A DNA stretch of 64,000 bases. It comes from Marinobacterium weihaiense (GTDB taxonomy: Bacteria > Pseudomonadota > Gammaproteobacteria > Pseudomonadales > Balneatricaceae). Both the position numbers and the translations under genes were made by a program. This document shows positions 17,522 to 28,123 of the stretch, in pieces. The stretch lies in assembly GCF_019061305.1 (NCBI RefSeq), contig NZ_JAHQZT010000002.1, positions 62,001-126,000 on the forward strand, in the 5' to 3' direction. The first letter of the stretch is position 1. Every line of letters starts with the position of its first letter. Below the pieces are notes generated by a model, which saw only the letters and a program-made list of their open reading frames with translations, did no database searches and had not been told where the DNA came from.

Positions 17522-19762
17522 TTAACCGGCTGTCCAATAACGCTTTTGTTGTTCACGATAACTCCGCAGCAGACACTGTTTCGAATCAGCTACCATTTCC
17601 AGCGCCCCTGAGTGGCTGGTCGTCTTCCAGGGAATATGGTGCACAGCGAGCCGGTCTATCACCTCTTCATGAGGATGACCAAACCGATTGAATCGCCCGG
17701 CACTGATCAGCACCTGCTCAGGCGCCAACAGTTCGAGCAGAGCGCTGGATGTGGAATCTCGGCTGCCATGATGCCCTGCAATCAGCCAGGTCGGCTTGTG
17801 TCGATATCCAGCTGATAGAAGCCGGTACTCACCGCTGACATCCAGATCACCGGTCACCAGCAAGCGACACTGGTCTGTTTCAATTTCCAGAACGCAGGAT
17901 CGGTTATTGGCACTGACATCAGCATCCTGTGCAAAGGCGGGCAGAAAGCGAAACCTGACAGATCCGCTTTGCCAATATTGAGCCTTGCAACGCGTTGCCC
18001 CAACATGATGCTCAGGCTCGCCGGCATAAAAATTTTCAACTTTCATGCGCACACGTAAAAAAGACTCACCGCCACTGTGATCACTGTCGGCATGACTGAT
18101 GATCAATGTCTTCAATCGATCTATGCCACGCCGTTCGAGCCAAGGCTGTACCGTGTAGCCAAAAGCAGCTCCCCCGCCGCCATATCCAGGGCCGGTATCA
18201 TACAGCAGAGCCCCTTCGGCTGTTTCCACCAACAACGCCTGCCCTTGCCCTACGTCAAACAGGTGCGCTCGGAAATGACCTGCCGGCGGCAAAGATGCTG
18301 GGCTCAACACCGGTAGCAGCAACGGCAGCGCCAACAAGCGGTAGGGCACTGGCATAGGCAACAACAAGCCCGATACGCCCAGAGCAACACACAACAACGC
18401 CCAGCCTTCAGGCGCTGAAACCGGCACATGCAGGCCGGGCACCTCGGCACTCCAGGCCAGAAACGACCACACCAGACTGGTACCCGCTTCAACAAGTGCG
18501 ATGGCAAGAAACCCGATATTACCACCCATGCTGGCTAGCGCCAGCAGCACCGGCAGGACCCAGATCGCAATGGAGACAAGTGGCACCAACAGCAGGTTGA
18601 CCGGTATGGATAACAGGCTCAACTGATTGAAGCCGCTGGCCATGAGCGGCAGCATGCCGATAAACAGCACCCACTGAATGCCCAACCAGGATGACAACGC
18701 TGTCTTGACACTGCTGACGGTACGCTGCTGCACATACCAGAGAATCAGGGCAACCGCACCAAACGACAGCCAGGTACCCGTTTCAAGAATTGCCAGCGGC
18801 TGCAACGTCAATACCGCCACCAGCGCCAGGCGCCAGCGCTGCCAGCCGGAAATCGGCTGCAGCCACAGGTTGCCGGCCATGAAGACCGCCAGCATCAACC
18901 AGGCCCTTTGCACGGGTATACCCCAGCCGGACAACCCGGCATAACTGGCCGCGACCAGCAAGGCAACAATCGAAGGCACCCAATGCCAACGCGCCATGGA
19001 AAGTCCTACAAGGGCAGGCAGCAGCATCATGCCACGGCCCAGCCACCAGCCAAACGCACCGGCTACAGCCACATGCAGGCCGCTGACAACGAACAGGTGA
19101 GCCGTGCCGGTGACTCGGAGCCACTGCCATTGCGACTCCGACACACCACTGCGATTACCTGTCAGCAGCGCTTGCAGCGTGGCAGCCGTTTCAGGACGGA
19201 AGGTGCCGGCGAGAAAGCTGGATAAATCCGCCCTCCCCGAGGACCAGCCTGAAGCCGAAGGTAGCCGGGACACAACCGCAGTCACAGTCCCCCTAGCATC
19301 GATGCCCCGGCTTAGATACCAGCGTTCGCGATCAGCGCTGCCCGGGTTACTCAGCCCTGTAGGCGGTTTCACACGCAACCGCACCTGCAGGCGGTCACCG
19401 GAAGCAAAGTGCTGATCGTGACGATAGTAGCCGGCACTGATCAAGCGTATCCGCCTAACCGCAACCGGGAGAGTTTCTTCATCCAAAGGCTCAAGCATGA
19501 GCCGATACCCATACGCACGCCGTTCAGGCAGGCTTACGACCTCTACCGCCAGGGTCAGGGTCTGAGGAGACTGATCATAACGATGGTACAGCTGCCATTC
19601 GCCATAACCGGCAGCAATCAAAATACCCAGTGAAAACGGCAGTGATACCGACCTCAGCGGCGGATACAGGGCGCTTGCTGATATCGCAACCCAAATCCCC
19701 CAAGCCCACGTCAGATCAGGTAGACTGGCAACACAAAGAATTCCAAGCAGATAAGCGATCAT
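17522..19762 (-). CDS. comEC: DNA-uptake channel ComEC/Rec2
   Basis: ComEC carries single-stranded DNA across the inner membrane during natural transformation. The 746-residue protein has an N-terminal hydrophobic and OB-like region (DUF4131), a central multi-helix competence domain (about 200-490; GNRSGVSESQWQWLRVTGTAHLF-VSGLHVA region), and a C-terminal metallo-beta-lactamase-like domain (about 495-740) with HADSDHSGGE and the later AGHHGSRDS. These metal-binding motifs appear complete, so the putative nuclease domain may be active. It is divergent from the DUF2062 gene by 80 bp. Other competence genes are not in the window. Confidence 0.93.
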   Translation of the reverse strand: MIAYLLGILCVASLPDLTWAWGIWVAISASALYPPLRSVSLPFSLGILIAAGYGEWQLYHRYDQSPQTLTLAVEVVSLPERRAYGYRLMLEPLDEETLPVAVRRIRLISAGYYRHDQHFASGDRLQVRLRVKPPTGLSNPGSADRERWYLSRGIDARGTVTAVVSRLPSASGWSSGRADLSSFLAGTFRPETAATLQALLTGNRSGVSESQWQWLRVTGTAHLFVVSGLHVAVAGAFGWWLGRGMMLLPALVGLSMARWHWVPSIVALLVAASYAGLSGWGIPVQRAWLMLAVFMAGNLWLQPISGWQRWRLALVAVLTLQPLAILETGTWLSFGAVALILWYVQQRTVSSVKTALSSWLGIQWVLFIGMLPLMASGFNQLSLLSIPVNLLLVPLVSIAIWVLPVLLALASMGGNIGFLAIALVEAGTSLVWSFLAWSAEVPGLHVPVSAPEGWALLCVALGVSGLLLPMPVPYRLLALPLLLPVLSPASLPPAGHFRAHLFDVGQGQALLVETAEGALLYDTGPGYGGGGAAFGYTVQPWLERRGIDRLKTLIISHADSDHSGGESFLRVRMKVENFYAGEPEHHVGATRCKAQYWQSGSVRFRFLPAFAQDADVSANNRSCVLEIETDQCRLLVTGDLDVSGEYRLLSAGYRHKPTWLIAGHHGSRDSTSSALLELLAPEQVLISAGRFNRFGHPHEEVIDRLAVHHIPWKTTSHSGALEMVADSKQCLLRSYREQQKRYWTAG

Positions 19763-19842
19763 CCATGATCCTTACGGTTGGCTTAATCCATAACTGGCGG
19801 CATAATGGCATCACCCATCAGAACCGGTAATATCTGTCCTCG

Positions 19843-20376
19843 ATGCCTCGCAAGCTGATTAGAAAATACATGCCCGATGAGCAGATGCTGCGTAGCCATC
19901 GTCATCTGAGCTGGCTCGGTCGGCACCTGCATGACCCCAACCTTTGGCACCTAACGCGCAAGTCGGTGGCACGGGCATTCATGGTCGGTATCCTCTGCGC
20001 TTTCATGCCCATACCAGGACAGATGATTGTGGCAGCCGTGCTCGCCATCCTGGCATCAAGCAACCTGCCCATTTCCGTCGGGCTCGTCTGGATTACCAAC
20101 CCGTTTACCATACCGCCGATTTTCTACGCCTGCTACCGTCTTGGCAGCTGGATGCTAGGCGTCGAGTCCGGCATTAACGCCGACTGGTCCTGGGAGCTGG
20201 CGACGATAAAGGCTGAATTCAATGCCATCTGGTGGCCATTGTTGTTGGGCAGCACCGTTAGCGGGATTGTCTGTAGTCTGATCGGCTATATTGCCATCAG
20301 CCGCTTCTGGATCTGGCACGTCAATCGCAGCTGGCGCAAACGCATCAGGTCGCGTCTTAAGCGCCATAACCGATGA
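19843..20376 (+). CDS. DUF2062 membrane protein
   Basis: This 177-residue protein has a DUF2062 domain: a basic N-terminus, the GILCAFMPIPGQMIVAAVLA helix (about 50-70), WITNPFTIPPIFY near 84-97, a further hydrophobic segment at about 127-148, and a very basic C-terminal tail (RSWRKRIRSRLKRHNR). Two to three transmembrane segments are likely. The family has no firm function; some relatives are fused to glycosyltransferases. It lies divergent to comEC and ends 6 bp before the convergent lolD stop. From memory, P. aeruginosa has a similar gene next to comEC. Confidence 0.8.
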   Translation: MPRKLIRKYMPDEQMLRSHRHLSWLGRHLHDPNLWHLTRKSVARAFMVGILCAFMPIPGQMIVAAVLAILASSNLPISVGLVWITNPFTIPPIFYACYRLGSWMLGVESGINADWSWELATIKAEFNAIWWPLLLGSTVSGIVCSLIGYIAISRFWIWHVNRSWRKRIRSRLKRHNR

Positions 20377-20382
20377 TGCCGG

Positions 20383-21063
20383 CTACCCCTGCTGTAGAAC
20401 GCCATCCACCAATTCCAACGTCCGCCCCATACGCCCCGCCAGCTGCATATCGTGAGTGACAATGACAAACGCTGTATCCAGCGTCCGATTCAACTCATCC
20501 AGATAGACAAGTACGTCTTCGGCGGTCTGACGGTCCAGATTACCGGTCGGCTCATCCATTAACACACAGGCCGGCTCGGTTACCAATGCACGTGCGATGG
20601 CGACTCGCTGACGCTCGCCACCGCTGAGCTGTGCTGGCTTGTGGCTCAAACGATGGCTCAACCCAACCCGTGCCAGCGAGGCCTCGGCCTGTACACGCGC
20701 CTGATCAGTCGATACACCACCGATCATCAGCGGCATGGCCACATTTTCCACAGCGGTAAACTCGTGCAGCAGATGATGAAACTGATACACGAATCCCAGC
20801 GAACGATTACGCAAGCGTGAACGACTGCGCTCACTGATGGCATACAGGGACTCCCCGGCTACGTTGACCTCACCGGCATCAGGCCGGTCCAGGCCACCCA
20901 GAATATTCAGCAGCGTACTCTTGCCGCTGCCGGAACTGCCGATGATTGCCAAACGCTCACCGGCGGCAACCGCCAACTCGACCGACTGAAGAATCCGAAT
21001 CGGCTGCCCGGCCTCGTCATAAGACTTGTCAATGCCGGTACAGCTAAGAACCGTGTCACTCAT
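20383..21063 (-). CDS. lolD: Lipoprotein-releasing ABC transporter ATPase LolD
   Basis: LolD powers extraction of outer-membrane lipoproteins from the inner membrane and their hand-over to LolA. The 226-residue ATPase has Walker [14 protein letters not shown] (about 41-53), signature [15 protein letters not shown], and Walker B/D-loop [11 protein letters not shown], followed by the switch His in VTHD. ATG at 21061-21063 lies inside the end of the permease gene (8-nt overlap), so translation is coupled. The gene is last in its operon. A MacB-type ATPase is excluded by the partner permease. Confidence 0.92.
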   Translation of the reverse strand: MSDTVLSCTGIDKSYDEAGQPIRILQSVELAVAAGERLAIIGSSGSGKSTLLNILGGLDRPDAGEVNVAGESLYAISERSRSRLRNRSLGFVYQFHHLLHEFTAVENVAMPLMIGGVSTDQARVQAEASLARVGLSHRLSHKPAQLSGGERQRVAIARALVTEPACVLMDEPTGNLDRQTAEDVLVYLDELNRTLDTAFVIVTHDMQLAGRMGRTLELVDGVLQQG

Positions 21064-22306
21064 AACGCAATGCCTCCGCCGGTTGTGTCCGTGATGCGCG
21101 CCAGGCGGGATACAAGGTTGCCACAAAGCTGATCGCCAACGCTGCCGACGTAATCATGATCACATCCGACCAGATCAGCTGGGACGGCAGATAACTGATG
21201 AAGTAGACATCCGCGGACAGAAACTCAATCCCCATCAACTGTTCGATCCATGCCACCAGATCGGTCACGGTCAGTGCCAGCGTTACGCCCAGCGCCACAC
21301 CCAGCGCGGTTCCGATCAGGCCGATCAGGATACCCTGCACCATAAACACACGCAGGATCACGGCCGGGGTGGCCCCCATGGTGCGCAGAATGGCGATGTC
21401 GGAACGCTTGTCCGTGACAACCATCACCAACGTGGAAACAATGTTAAATGCCGCCACGAAGACAATCAGCAGCAGCAACAGTGCAATCATGCGCTTTTCC
21501 ATCTGGATTGCCTGAAACAGGTTGCCATGGGTACGCGTCCAATCATTGACATACAGAGGACGCGACTGGCTTCGCGCAATGTCACGCGCCTGCTGCGGTG
21601 CCTGGAAAAGGTCATCGAATTTCAAACGTAGACCATCCACATGGCCGGTCGGCATGCGCTTCAAGCGCGCCGCGTCAACGCGGTGAATGTACGCCAGATT
21701 GGCATCCAGTTCGGCACCGACCGAAAAAATGCCGATTACGTTAAACCGCTTCAAACGCGGCACCACGCCCGCAACGCTGATTGAGGCCTCCGGCAGTACC
21801 AGCGTCACCTTATCGCCCACATCAACACCCAGAAACCGTGCCAGCAGCTCTCCCAGCACGATGCCATATTCACCGGCGGCCAACCCGCTCAGCTCTCCCG
21901 CCTGCATGTGATTGCCGATGATCGACACTCCAGGCTCAAGCTCGGGGTCTATGCCGTTCACCAGAACCCCCTGAACACGTCCGCGACTGGTCAGCATGCC
22001 CTGCGCTTGCACAAAGGGCGCTGCACCGGCCACACCCGGTTGTGCCAGCACATCGGTACGCAGCGACGGCCAATCCTCCAACCCCTGATCAGCATATCCG
22101 GAAAGTGTTGCATGAGGCACCATACCCAGAATGCGCTGGCGCAGCTCGCGGTCGAAACCGTTCATAACCGACAGCACGACGATCAGCGCCGCTACACCCA
22201 ACATCAAGCCGAGCATCGACACCAGAGAAATGAATGAAATGAAGTGATTGCCGCGCTTGGCTGCGGTATAGCGCAAGCCGACAAATATCGATAGTGGTTT
22301 AAACAT
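21056..22306 (-). CDS. Lipoprotein-releasing ABC transporter permease (LolC/LolE, possibly LolF)
   Basis: This 416-residue permease has an N-terminal transmembrane helix (about 22-47, [20 protein letters not shown]), a large periplasmic domain (about 48-270) and three C-terminal helices (about 275-300, 318-350 and 380-405), the MacB/FtsX-like layout. The N-terminus ([20 protein letters not shown]) is typical of LolC/LolE. Only one permease gene is present beside lolD: the next gene downstream is convergent DUF2062 and the upstream neighbour is divergent. It may therefore act as a LolF-type hybrid homodimer, unless a second permease is encoded elsewhere. Confidence 0.88.
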   Translation of the reverse strand: MFKPLSIFVGLRYTAAKRGNHFISFISLVSMLGLMLGVAALIVVLSVMNGFDRELRQRILGMVPHATLSGYADQGLEDWPSLRTDVLAQPGVAGAAPFVQAQGMLTSRGRVQGVLVNGIDPELEPGVSIIGNHMQAGELSGLAAGEYGIVLGELLARFLGVDVGDKVTLVLPEASISVAGVVPRLKRFNVIGIFSVGAELDANLAYIHRVDAARLKRMPTGHVDGLRLKFDDLFQAPQQARDIARSQSRPLYVNDWTRTHGNLFQAIQMEKRMIALLLLLIVFVAAFNIVSTLVMVVTDKRSDIAILRTMGATPAVILRVFMVQGILIGLIGTALGVALGVTLALTVTDLVAWIEQLMGIEFLSADVYFISYLPSQLIWSDVIMITSAALAISFVATLYPAWRASRTQPAEALRYE

Positions 22307-22456
22307 GGGGCAGGATTAAAGCACAGTTATCGGCAGAGCTCTAACAGATTCGTCAAATTCGTGATGCTGTTGCGGCCAGTACATCTTCAGGCTTAGCAGC
22401 GCCTTAACCCGGCTGGTATGATGATGCCAAATCAAAACACCCAGCGAGACTTTCGC

Positions 22457-22768
22457 ATGAGCCAAACACCATTGGACACACCACATCCGCGCTTGTATCT
22501 GGTCGCTACCGGAGCAGGATTCATGGGACTGATTGCCTGGTTTTATGCTGGCCGCGAGCTGGGCATGCTGGACTTGATCAGTCAACAGTTTCCAGATTCT
22601 CACGCCGGTGCCGGCTTGATGGTGGCAATCATGGTACTCATGGCTCCTGCCTTTCTGATCTGGAAGTTCTACAACCGCTGGGTGGAGTCCAAACTCAAGG
22701 TAACAGGAAAATACCTGGAAGATGAGGCATACCTGCCCCCGAAAACGCGCACAAAAAAGCCGAAGTAA
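22457..22768 (+). CDS. Small two-helix membrane protein, unknown function
   Basis: This 103-residue protein has two predicted transmembrane helices (about 12-28, LYLVATGAGFMGLIAWF, and 50-70, GLMVAIMVLMAPAFLIWKF) separated by a short polar loop, and a basic C-terminal tail ending KTRTKKPK. I recognise no family. ATG at 22457 is chosen over an ATGATGATG cluster at 22418, which has no ribosome binding site; even here the site is weak (GCGAGA). It is divergent from the lolC/E gene and ends in a terminator shared with sthA. Confidence 0.6.
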   Translation: MSQTPLDTPHPRLYLVATGAGFMGLIAWFYAGRELGMLDLISQQFPDSHAGAGLMVAIMVLMAPAFLIWKFYNRWVESKLKVTGKYLEDEAYLPPKTRTKKPK

Positions 22769-22783
22769 AAACTCCGGCTTTTG
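22755..22783 (+). terminator. Bidirectional terminator between the small membrane protein gene and sthA
   Basis: AAAAGCCG-A-AGT / ACT-C-CGGCTTTT forms a stem with one mismatch around an AAAA loop, and has an A-run on one flank and T on the other. It overlaps the last codons of the plus-strand gene and lies 12 nt past the sthA stop, so it probably also ends the nqr-sthA transcript. Confidence 0.75.
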
Positions 22784-22794
22784 AAGGGTCTCAA

Positions 22795-24195
22795 TTACAG
22801 ATTGGCGATACGGTTCAGTCCTGAAATCGCTGCCACGCGATAGGCTTCTGCCATAGTCGGGTAGTTGAAGGTTGTATTGATGAAATACTTGAGGGTATTG
22901 GCCTCACCTTCCTGACTCATGATCGCCTGGCCAATGTGAATGATCTCGGATGCCTGGTCACCGAAGCAATGAATACCAAGGATCTGCAGATTTTCACGGT
23001 TGAACAGAATCTTCAGCATGCCAACCGGCTCACCTGAGATTTGCGCACGCGCCGTATCCTTGAAGAACGCCTGCCCAACTTCATAGGGCACACACTCTGC
23101 TGTCAGCTCTTCCTCGGTCTTGCCGATAGAGCTGATCTCCGGGATCGTGTAGATACCAGTCGGCACATCATTGATGTAACGGAAGTCATCTGCAGACAGC
23201 ATGTCGGCAGACGCGGAGCGCCCTTGATCCAGAGCAGCCGATGCCAGGCTCGGCCAGCCGATGACGTCGCCAACCGCGTAAACACCTTCGGCGGCCGTAC
23301 GGTAATGCTCATCCACGGTCAGCTGACCGCGACTATTGGCTTCAAGCCCGATGGCATCAAGGCCTAGCTCACGGGTATTGCCGGAGCGGCCGTTACACCA
23401 CAAGAAAGCATCAGCACGAATCCGCTTGCCGGACTTCAGTGAAATGGTGACACCATGCGCATCGCCAGTCACGGACTCATAGTCCTCGTTGTGACGGATC
23501 TTCACCGCATTGTTGCGCAGGTGATAGCTCAGCGCATCGGATATTTCATCATCCAGGAAGGACAGCAGACGATCGCGCATATCAATCAAATCAACCTTTA
23601 CACCCAGGCCGCTGAAGATGGACGCATACTCGCAGCCGATAACACCTGCCCCGAAGATCACCAGCGTGCGCGGTGTATGGCTCAGCTTGAGGATGGTATC
23701 CGAGTTATAGATACGCGGATGGTTGAAATCAATATCCGGCGGACACCAGGGACTGGAACCGGTCGCAATGACAAAATTCTTGGAACGAAGAATTTCGCGA
23801 CCGCTGTTGAGCCCTTCCACCTGAATCTCACCCTGCTTCTGAAAGCTGGCTCGACCAAAGAAAACATCCACACGATTACGCGCATAAAAGTTGGTACGCA
23901 GCATCACTTGGTTTGAGATGACCTTCTCGGCACGGTTCAGCACCTTGGGGAAAGAGAACCAGCGCGGCTCACCAATGTCACGGAACATCGGGTTGGTGTT
24001 GAACTCGATGATCTGCTTGACGGAATGACGCAGTGCCTTGGACGGGATGGTGCCCTTGTGGGTGCAGTTGCCGCCTACGGTATCCTGCTCCTCGACAATC
24101 GCGACCCGACGCCCCTGCTTGGCTGCATTGATTGCAGCCCCCTCACCCGCAGGACCGGAACCGATTACCACGACATCATAGTCATATACAGCCAT
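22795..24195 (-). CDS. sthA: Soluble pyridine nucleotide transhydrogenase
   Basis: SthA is a cytosolic FAD enzyme that moves hydride between NADPH and NAD+, mainly reoxidising NADPH. The 466-residue protein has the FAD-binding [10 protein letters not shown] (about 12-21), a second dinucleotide fold ([20 protein letters not shown]), and the C-terminal dimerisation domain. Where disulfide reductases have a C-x4-C pair, this protein has [16 protein letters not shown] with a single Cys, the pattern of SthA. It follows nqrM by 90 nt on the same strand, so the operon may place NADPH-to-NADH transfer next to the NADH-consuming sodium pump. That functional link is inferred. Confidence 0.95.
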   Translation of the reverse strand: MAVYDYDVVVIGSGPAGEGAAINAAKQGRRVAIVEEQDTVGGNCTHKGTIPSKALRHSVKQIIEFNTNPMFRDIGEPRWFSFPKVLNRAEKVISNQVMLRTNFYARNRVDVFFGRASFQKQGEIQVEGLNSGREILRSKNFVIATGSSPWCPPDIDFNHPRIYNSDTILKLSHTPRTLVIFGAGVIGCEYASIFSGLGVKVDLIDMRDRLLSFLDDEISDALSYHLRNNAVKIRHNEDYESVTGDAHGVTISLKSGKRIRADAFLWCNGRSGNTRELGLDAIGLEANSRGQLTVDEHYRTAAEGVYAVGDVIGWPSLASAALDQGRSASADMLSADDFRYINDVPTGIYTIPEISSIGKTEEELTAECVPYEVGQAFFKDTARAQISGEPVGMLKILFNRENLQILGIHCFGDQASEIIHIGQAIMSQEGEANTLKYFINTTFNYPTMAEAYRVAAISGLNRIANL

Positions 24196-24285
24196 TTTTT
24201 TCCCCTTAGTTGATCAGAACCGATGCCGACCCGGAATGCTTCTGAGGTCGCACACCAGCTTAGAGATCCAGATACCAACAACCAA

Positions 24286-24525
24286 TTAACCTTTAGATTT
24301 AATCTCGTACGCCAGCTCAGCCGGTGATACAGCGACGTTGACGTTTTCCTGCTCTTCATCACACTTGTTTGGATCGCCACCGCAGATGTCACATACAGTA
24401 TCCATCCCAAGCGATGCCATACCGCCACAGGAGCCTGCTATTGGCTTGCGTCCCAGCAGAACGCCCACGGACATAGCCGTAATGATCAACAACAGTGCAG
24501 CGAACGTCAGAATCATGATATCCAT
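24286..24525 (-). CDS. nqrM: Na+-NQR maturation factor NqrM
   Basis: NqrM (formerly DUF539) is a small membrane protein needed for assembly of Na+-NQR, proposed to deliver iron to the complex. The 79-residue product has one N-terminal transmembrane helix (about 4-24, ILTFAALLLIITAMSVGVLLG) and a Cys-rich stretch: GSCGG at about 32-36, then C-D-I-C-G-G and K-C-D, giving four Cys. It starts in a TAATG overlap with the apbE stop (24523-24527), so the two are coupled, and directly follows the complete nqr gene set. Confidence 0.93.
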   Translation of the reverse strand: MDIMILTFAALLLIITAMSVGVLLGRKPIAGSCGGMASLGMDTVCDICGGDPNKCDEEQENVNVAVSPAELAYEIKSKG

Positions 24526-25577
24526 TACTGTCCCCCATTCGATATTTGCAAATACGGCGCAAAGCTTGGCGTATGACGCGTCTCAAACCCCACCTTGGCT
24601 TTGCTGATAAAAAGCGCCTTGATGCCCTGCTCAAGGGCGAAATTGTAACCCTCTTCCTCGCCCATCACCATCAGGGCCGTTGCCAATGCGTCCGCCTCGG
24701 CACACTGGTCGGCAATAACCGTCACTGACGCCAGGCGGTGCCGGATCGGATACGCGGTGCGAGGATCGATTGTATGGGAAAAACGCACACCCTCTTCTTC
24801 GAAATAGTTGCGATAATCACCAGAGGTCGCAACCCCACCCCGATCAATACTGATGATCTGCTGCACCTCGCGCGTATCGGGATGAGGTACTTCGATTGCC
24901 AGGCGCCAGGGCTCCTTGCCGGGTTTGTAACCTCTCGCGCGCAACTCACCTCCGATCTCGACCAGATAGTCGGTAATACCTTCCGCCTCGAGCAGAGCGG
25001 CCAACTGATCCACACCGTAGCCCTTGGCGATGGCAGACAGATCAATGTACTGTTCACCCTCTTTCAACAGTGAGGCTTCCTCGACATCAAGGTGCAGATA
25101 GTCATGCCCGACCCGAGCCTTGAGCTGGCGCACCTGATCAACCTCGGGCTGGTGAGTAATGCGCCCGTCTGGACCAAATCCCCACAGGTTGACCAGCGGT
25201 CCCACGGTCACGTCAAACGCGCCGCGCGTTTGCTCGCTGATCTGCTCCGCCAGCACCATGACTTCAAGCAGCTCAGGGCTCAGCGAGTGACGACTGCCCG
25301 GTTGGGCAGCATTGATCAGCGAGAGTTCAGAATCGTCGATGTAGGTCGACATTTGCTGGTTGATACGACTCAACAGAGCACCGGCCCGGGCCTGGACATC
25401 TGCCACGCGGGTCGAATCAGTGTCCACCCACTTCATGCTGAAACTGGTTCCCATGGTGAGACCTTGCACCTGCACCACACGCTTGGAGGGAGCCTGATTG
25501 CACCCCAGCACTCCCAAAACAAAAACGGCCAGCAGCGAAGCTGCCAGCCATTTTGTCAGACGCATCTGATCAGCCAT
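24525..25577 (-). CDS. apbE: FAD:protein FMN transferase ApbE (lipoprotein)
   Basis: ApbE attaches FMN covalently to threonines of NqrB and NqrC on the periplasmic side. The 350-residue protein starts with a short basic region, a hydrophobic signal and lipobox VLGCNQ with the lipid-carrying Cys near residue 26. The mature part contains ERINQQMSTYIDDSELS-like and AIAKGYGVDQ segments, a GGELRARG motif, and HTIDPRTAYPI with the metal-binding region. ATG at 25575-25577 is used; an internal ATG at 25565 is possible. It begins 5 nt after the nqrF stop and overlaps nqrM. Both substrate motifs (SGAT) are present in the upstream NqrB and NqrC. Confidence 0.93.
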   Translation of the reverse strand: MADQMRLTKWLAASLLAVFVLGVLGCNQAPSKRVVQVQGLTMGTSFSMKWVDTDSTRVADVQARAGALLSRINQQMSTYIDDSELSLINAAQPGSRHSLSPELLEVMVLAEQISEQTRGAFDVTVGPLVNLWGFGPDGRITHQPEVDQVRQLKARVGHDYLHLDVEEASLLKEGEQYIDLSAIAKGYGVDQLAALLEAEGITDYLVEIGGELRARGYKPGKEPWRLAIEVPHPDTREVQQIISIDRGGVATSGDYRNYFEEEGVRFSHTIDPRTAYPIRHRLASVTVIADQCAEADALATALMVMGEEEGYNFALEQGIKALFISKAKVGFETRHTPSFAPYLQISNGGQ

Positions 25578-25582
25578 CAATA

Positions 25583-26815
25583 TCAGCCACCGAAGTCATC
25601 CAGCAGGATATTTTCAGGCTCAACACCCAGGTCTTCCAGCATCTTGATAACGGATGCGTTCATCATGGGTGGACCGCACATGTAGTACTCGCAGTCTTCC
25701 GGCGCATCGTGATCGCGCAGGTAGTGCTCATACAACACATTGTGGATGAAGCCGGTATAACCGGTCCAATTATCCTCCGGCAGCGGGTCGGACAACGCCA
25801 GGTGCCAAGTGAAGTTCTCGTTCTCCTCTGCCAGCTTGTCGAACTCTTCGACATAGAAGGCCTCACGCACGGAGCGAGCACCGTACCAGAAGGAAATCTT
25901 ACGGGTGGAGTTCAGGCGCTTCAGCTGGTCGAAGATATGCGAACGCATCGGTGCCATGCCGGCACCACCGCCGATGAATACCATCTCGTTGTCGGTTTCC
26001 TTGGCGAAGAATTCACCGAAGGGTCCGTACACGGTGATCTTGTCACCCGGCTTCAGACTGAACACGTAAGACGACATCTGGCCCGGCGGAATACCTTGGC
26101 TGCCCGGGGGCGGTGAGGCGATACGGATGTTGAACTTAACCACACCACGCTCTTCGGGGTAGTTCGCCATGGAATAGGCGCGAATAACCGGCTCATCAAC
26201 CTTGGAGACAAACTGCCACATGTCGAACTTGTCCCAGTCACCACGGAACTCTTCCTGGATATCAAAATCCTTGTAGTTCACAACGTGGGGCGGCGCTTCC
26301 AGCTGAACATAACCACCGGCACGGAAGTCCACGTTCTCACCTTCCGGCAAACGCAGCGTCAACTCCTTGATGAAAGTGGCCACGTTCGGGTTGGATTCGA
26401 CTGTGCACTCCCACTTTTTCACGCCGAAAACGTCGTCTTCCACATGAATTTTCATATCCTGCTTGACGGCAACCTGGCAGGACAGACGCCAACCTTCCTT
26501 GCCTTCACGTAGAGTGAAGTGTGATTCCTCGGTCGGCAGCATGGAGCCGCCACCTTCGGTTACCTGGCATTTGCACTGCGCACAAGTACCACCACCGCCA
26601 CAGGCGGATGCCAGGAAGATCCCCTTGTCAGCCAGGGTTTGCAGCAGCTTGCCGCCGGCCGGCACAGTGATCGATTTTTCCGGATCATCGTTGATCTCGA
26701 TGGTCACATTGCCGGAGCTGACCATCTTGGCTCGGGCTGCGAGGATAACGGCGACGAGTGCAAGCACCACCGCCGTAAACATCACAACGCCGAGGATAAT
26801 GACTTCTGTATTCAT
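25583..26815 (-). CDS. nqrF: Na+-translocating NADH:quinone reductase subunit F
   Basis: NqrF is the NADH-oxidising entry subunit, carrying FAD and a 2Fe-2S cluster. The 410-residue protein has one N-terminal transmembrane helix (about 5-27), a ferredoxin domain with cluster ligands Cys72, Cys78, Cys81 and Cys113 (each two residues beyond the Vibrio cholerae positions), an FAD domain with RAYSMANYP, and a C-terminal NADH-binding part ([20 protein letters not shown]). It lies 34 nt after nqrE and 5 nt before apbE. Confidence 0.97.
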   Translation of the reverse strand: MNTEVIILGVVMFTAVVLALVAVILAARAKMVSSGNVTIEINDDPEKSITVPAGGKLLQTLADKGIFLASACGGGGTCAQCKCQVTEGGGSMLPTEESHFTLREGKEGWRLSCQVAVKQDMKIHVEDDVFGVKKWECTVESNPNVATFIKELTLRLPEGENVDFRAGGYVQLEAPPHVVNYKDFDIQEEFRGDWDKFDMWQFVSKVDEPVIRAYSMANYPEERGVVKFNIRIASPPPGSQGIPPGQMSSYVFSLKPGDKITVYGPFGEFFAKETDNEMVFIGGGAGMAPMRSHIFDQLKRLNSTRKISFWYGARSVREAFYVEEFDKLAEENENFTWHLALSDPLPEDNWTGYTGFIHNVLYEHYLRDHDAPEDCEYYMCGPPMMNASVIKMLEDLGVEPENILLDDFGG

Positions 26816-26849
26816 CTGTTTATCCTATCCTTTGCAATCCATGTCGGCC

Positions 26850-27458
26850 TTACAGCTGAACGCCGGAGAACGACATGAAGCCGAGAGACATCAGACCTAC
26901 AGTGATAAAGGTGATCCCCAGACCACGCAGACCGTGTGGCACGTCGCTGTACTTGAGCTTCTCGCGAATACCCGCCAAGGCAGCAATCGCCAATGCCCAG
27001 CCGATACCGGCGCCAGCACCGTATACCACACTCTCACCAAAGCTGTAGTCACGCTCTACCATGAACAGCGCAGCACCCATGATGGCGCAGTTTACGGTGA
27101 TCAGCGGCAGGAACACGCCCAGCGCGTTGTAAAGTGCCGGTACGAACTTGTCCAGAAACATCTCCAGGATCTGTACGATCGCAGCGATAACGCCGATGTA
27201 GGAAATGTAACCCAGGAAGCTCAGATCCACCTCGGGGTAACCGGCCCAGGCCAGCGCGCCTTCACGCAGCAGATAGTTGAAGATCAGGTTGTTGACCGGA
27301 ACCGTGATAACAAGCACCACGATAACGGCAATCCCCAAGCCAATTGCGGTCTGAACCTTCTTCGAGATCGCCAGGAAGGTACACATCCCGAGGAAGAAGG
27401 CCAGCGCCATGTTTTCGACAAAAATCGCCTTAACGGCAAGGCTGATCAGCTGTTCCAT
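26850..27458 (-). CDS. nqrE: Na+-NQR subunit E
   Basis: NqrE is a 202-residue, six-helix inner-membrane subunit, the inverted-repeat partner of NqrD; together they hold an iron centre between the two halves. The Cys-containing helix reads GMCTFLAIS near residues 24-32, and [19 protein letters not shown] lies near 119-137. The ATG is 2 nt after the nqrD stop, and nqrF follows. The homologous RnfA is excluded by the surrounding complete nqr set. Confidence 0.95.
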   Translation of the reverse strand: MEQLISLAVKAIFVENMALAFFLGMCTFLAISKKVQTAIGLGIAVIVVLVITVPVNNLIFNYLLREGALAWAGYPEVDLSFLGYISYIGVIAAIVQILEMFLDKFVPALYNALGVFLPLITVNCAIMGAALFMVERDYSFGESVVYGAGAGIGWALAIAALAGIREKLKYSDVPHGLRGLGITFITVGLMSLGFMSFSGVQL

Positions 27459-27460
27459 GA

Positions 27461-28120
27461 TTACGCAGCCTCCTTCTTGGTATTCGGCGCCATTTCGAAG
27501 TCAGGCTTTTCAACCTGCTCCGGCTTCCAGGTACGGATGATCCAGATGAAGATACCGATCAGGAAGAAGGCACTCGGCGGCAGCAACATCAGACCGTTGC
27601 CCTGATACCAGCCACCGTTGTTGACCAGCGGCAGGATCTCGATGCCGAACAAGGAACCGGCACCGAACAGCTCGCGGAAGAAACCGACGAAGAGCAGCAC
27701 CGCACCATAGCCCAGACCGTTACCGATACCGTCCATGAAACTCTGAATCGGCGGGTTCTTCATGGCGAAGGCTTCCGCACGACCCATGACGATACAGTTG
27801 GTGATGATCAGACCAACGAATACCGACAATTGCTTGGAGATCTCGTAGGCAAACGCCTTGAGAATCTGATCCACCACGATTACCAGCGAGGCAATGATCG
27901 TCATCTGTACGATGATACGAATATTGCCCGGAATGTGGTTACGAATCAGCGACACGAAAAAGTTGGAAAACGCGGTAACGGCAATAACTGCCAGCGTCAT
28001 CACCATGGCGGTTGCCATGTTAGAGGTAACCGCCAGCGCAGAACATACACCCAAGATCTGCAACGCGATCGGGTTATTCTTGAAAATCGGCGTTACCAGA
28101 ACGTCTTTAGTCTTGGACAT
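27461..28120 (-). CDS. nqrD: Na+-NQR subunit D
   Basis: NqrD is a 219-residue, six-helix membrane subunit. Recognisable segments are [19 protein letters not shown] (about 15-33, carrying the conserved Cys), [17 protein letters not shown] near 103-119 and the family [20 protein letters not shown]. It sits 3 nt after nqrC and 2 nt before nqrE, so translation is tightly coupled. The C-terminal tail ([20 protein letters not shown]) is hydrophilic and a little longer than in Vibrio. Confidence 0.95.
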   Translation of the reverse strand: MSKTKDVLVTPIFKNNPIALQILGVCSALAVTSNMATAMVMTLAVIAVTAFSNFFVSLIRNHIPGNIRIIVQMTIIASLVIVVDQILKAFAYEISKQLSVFVGLIITNCIVMGRAEAFAMKNPPIQSFMDGIGNGLGYGAVLLFVGFFRELFGAGSLFGIEILPLVNNGGWYQGNGLMLLPPSAFFLIGIFIWIIRTWKPEQVEKPDFEMAPNTKKEAA

Positions 28121-28123
28121 GGA

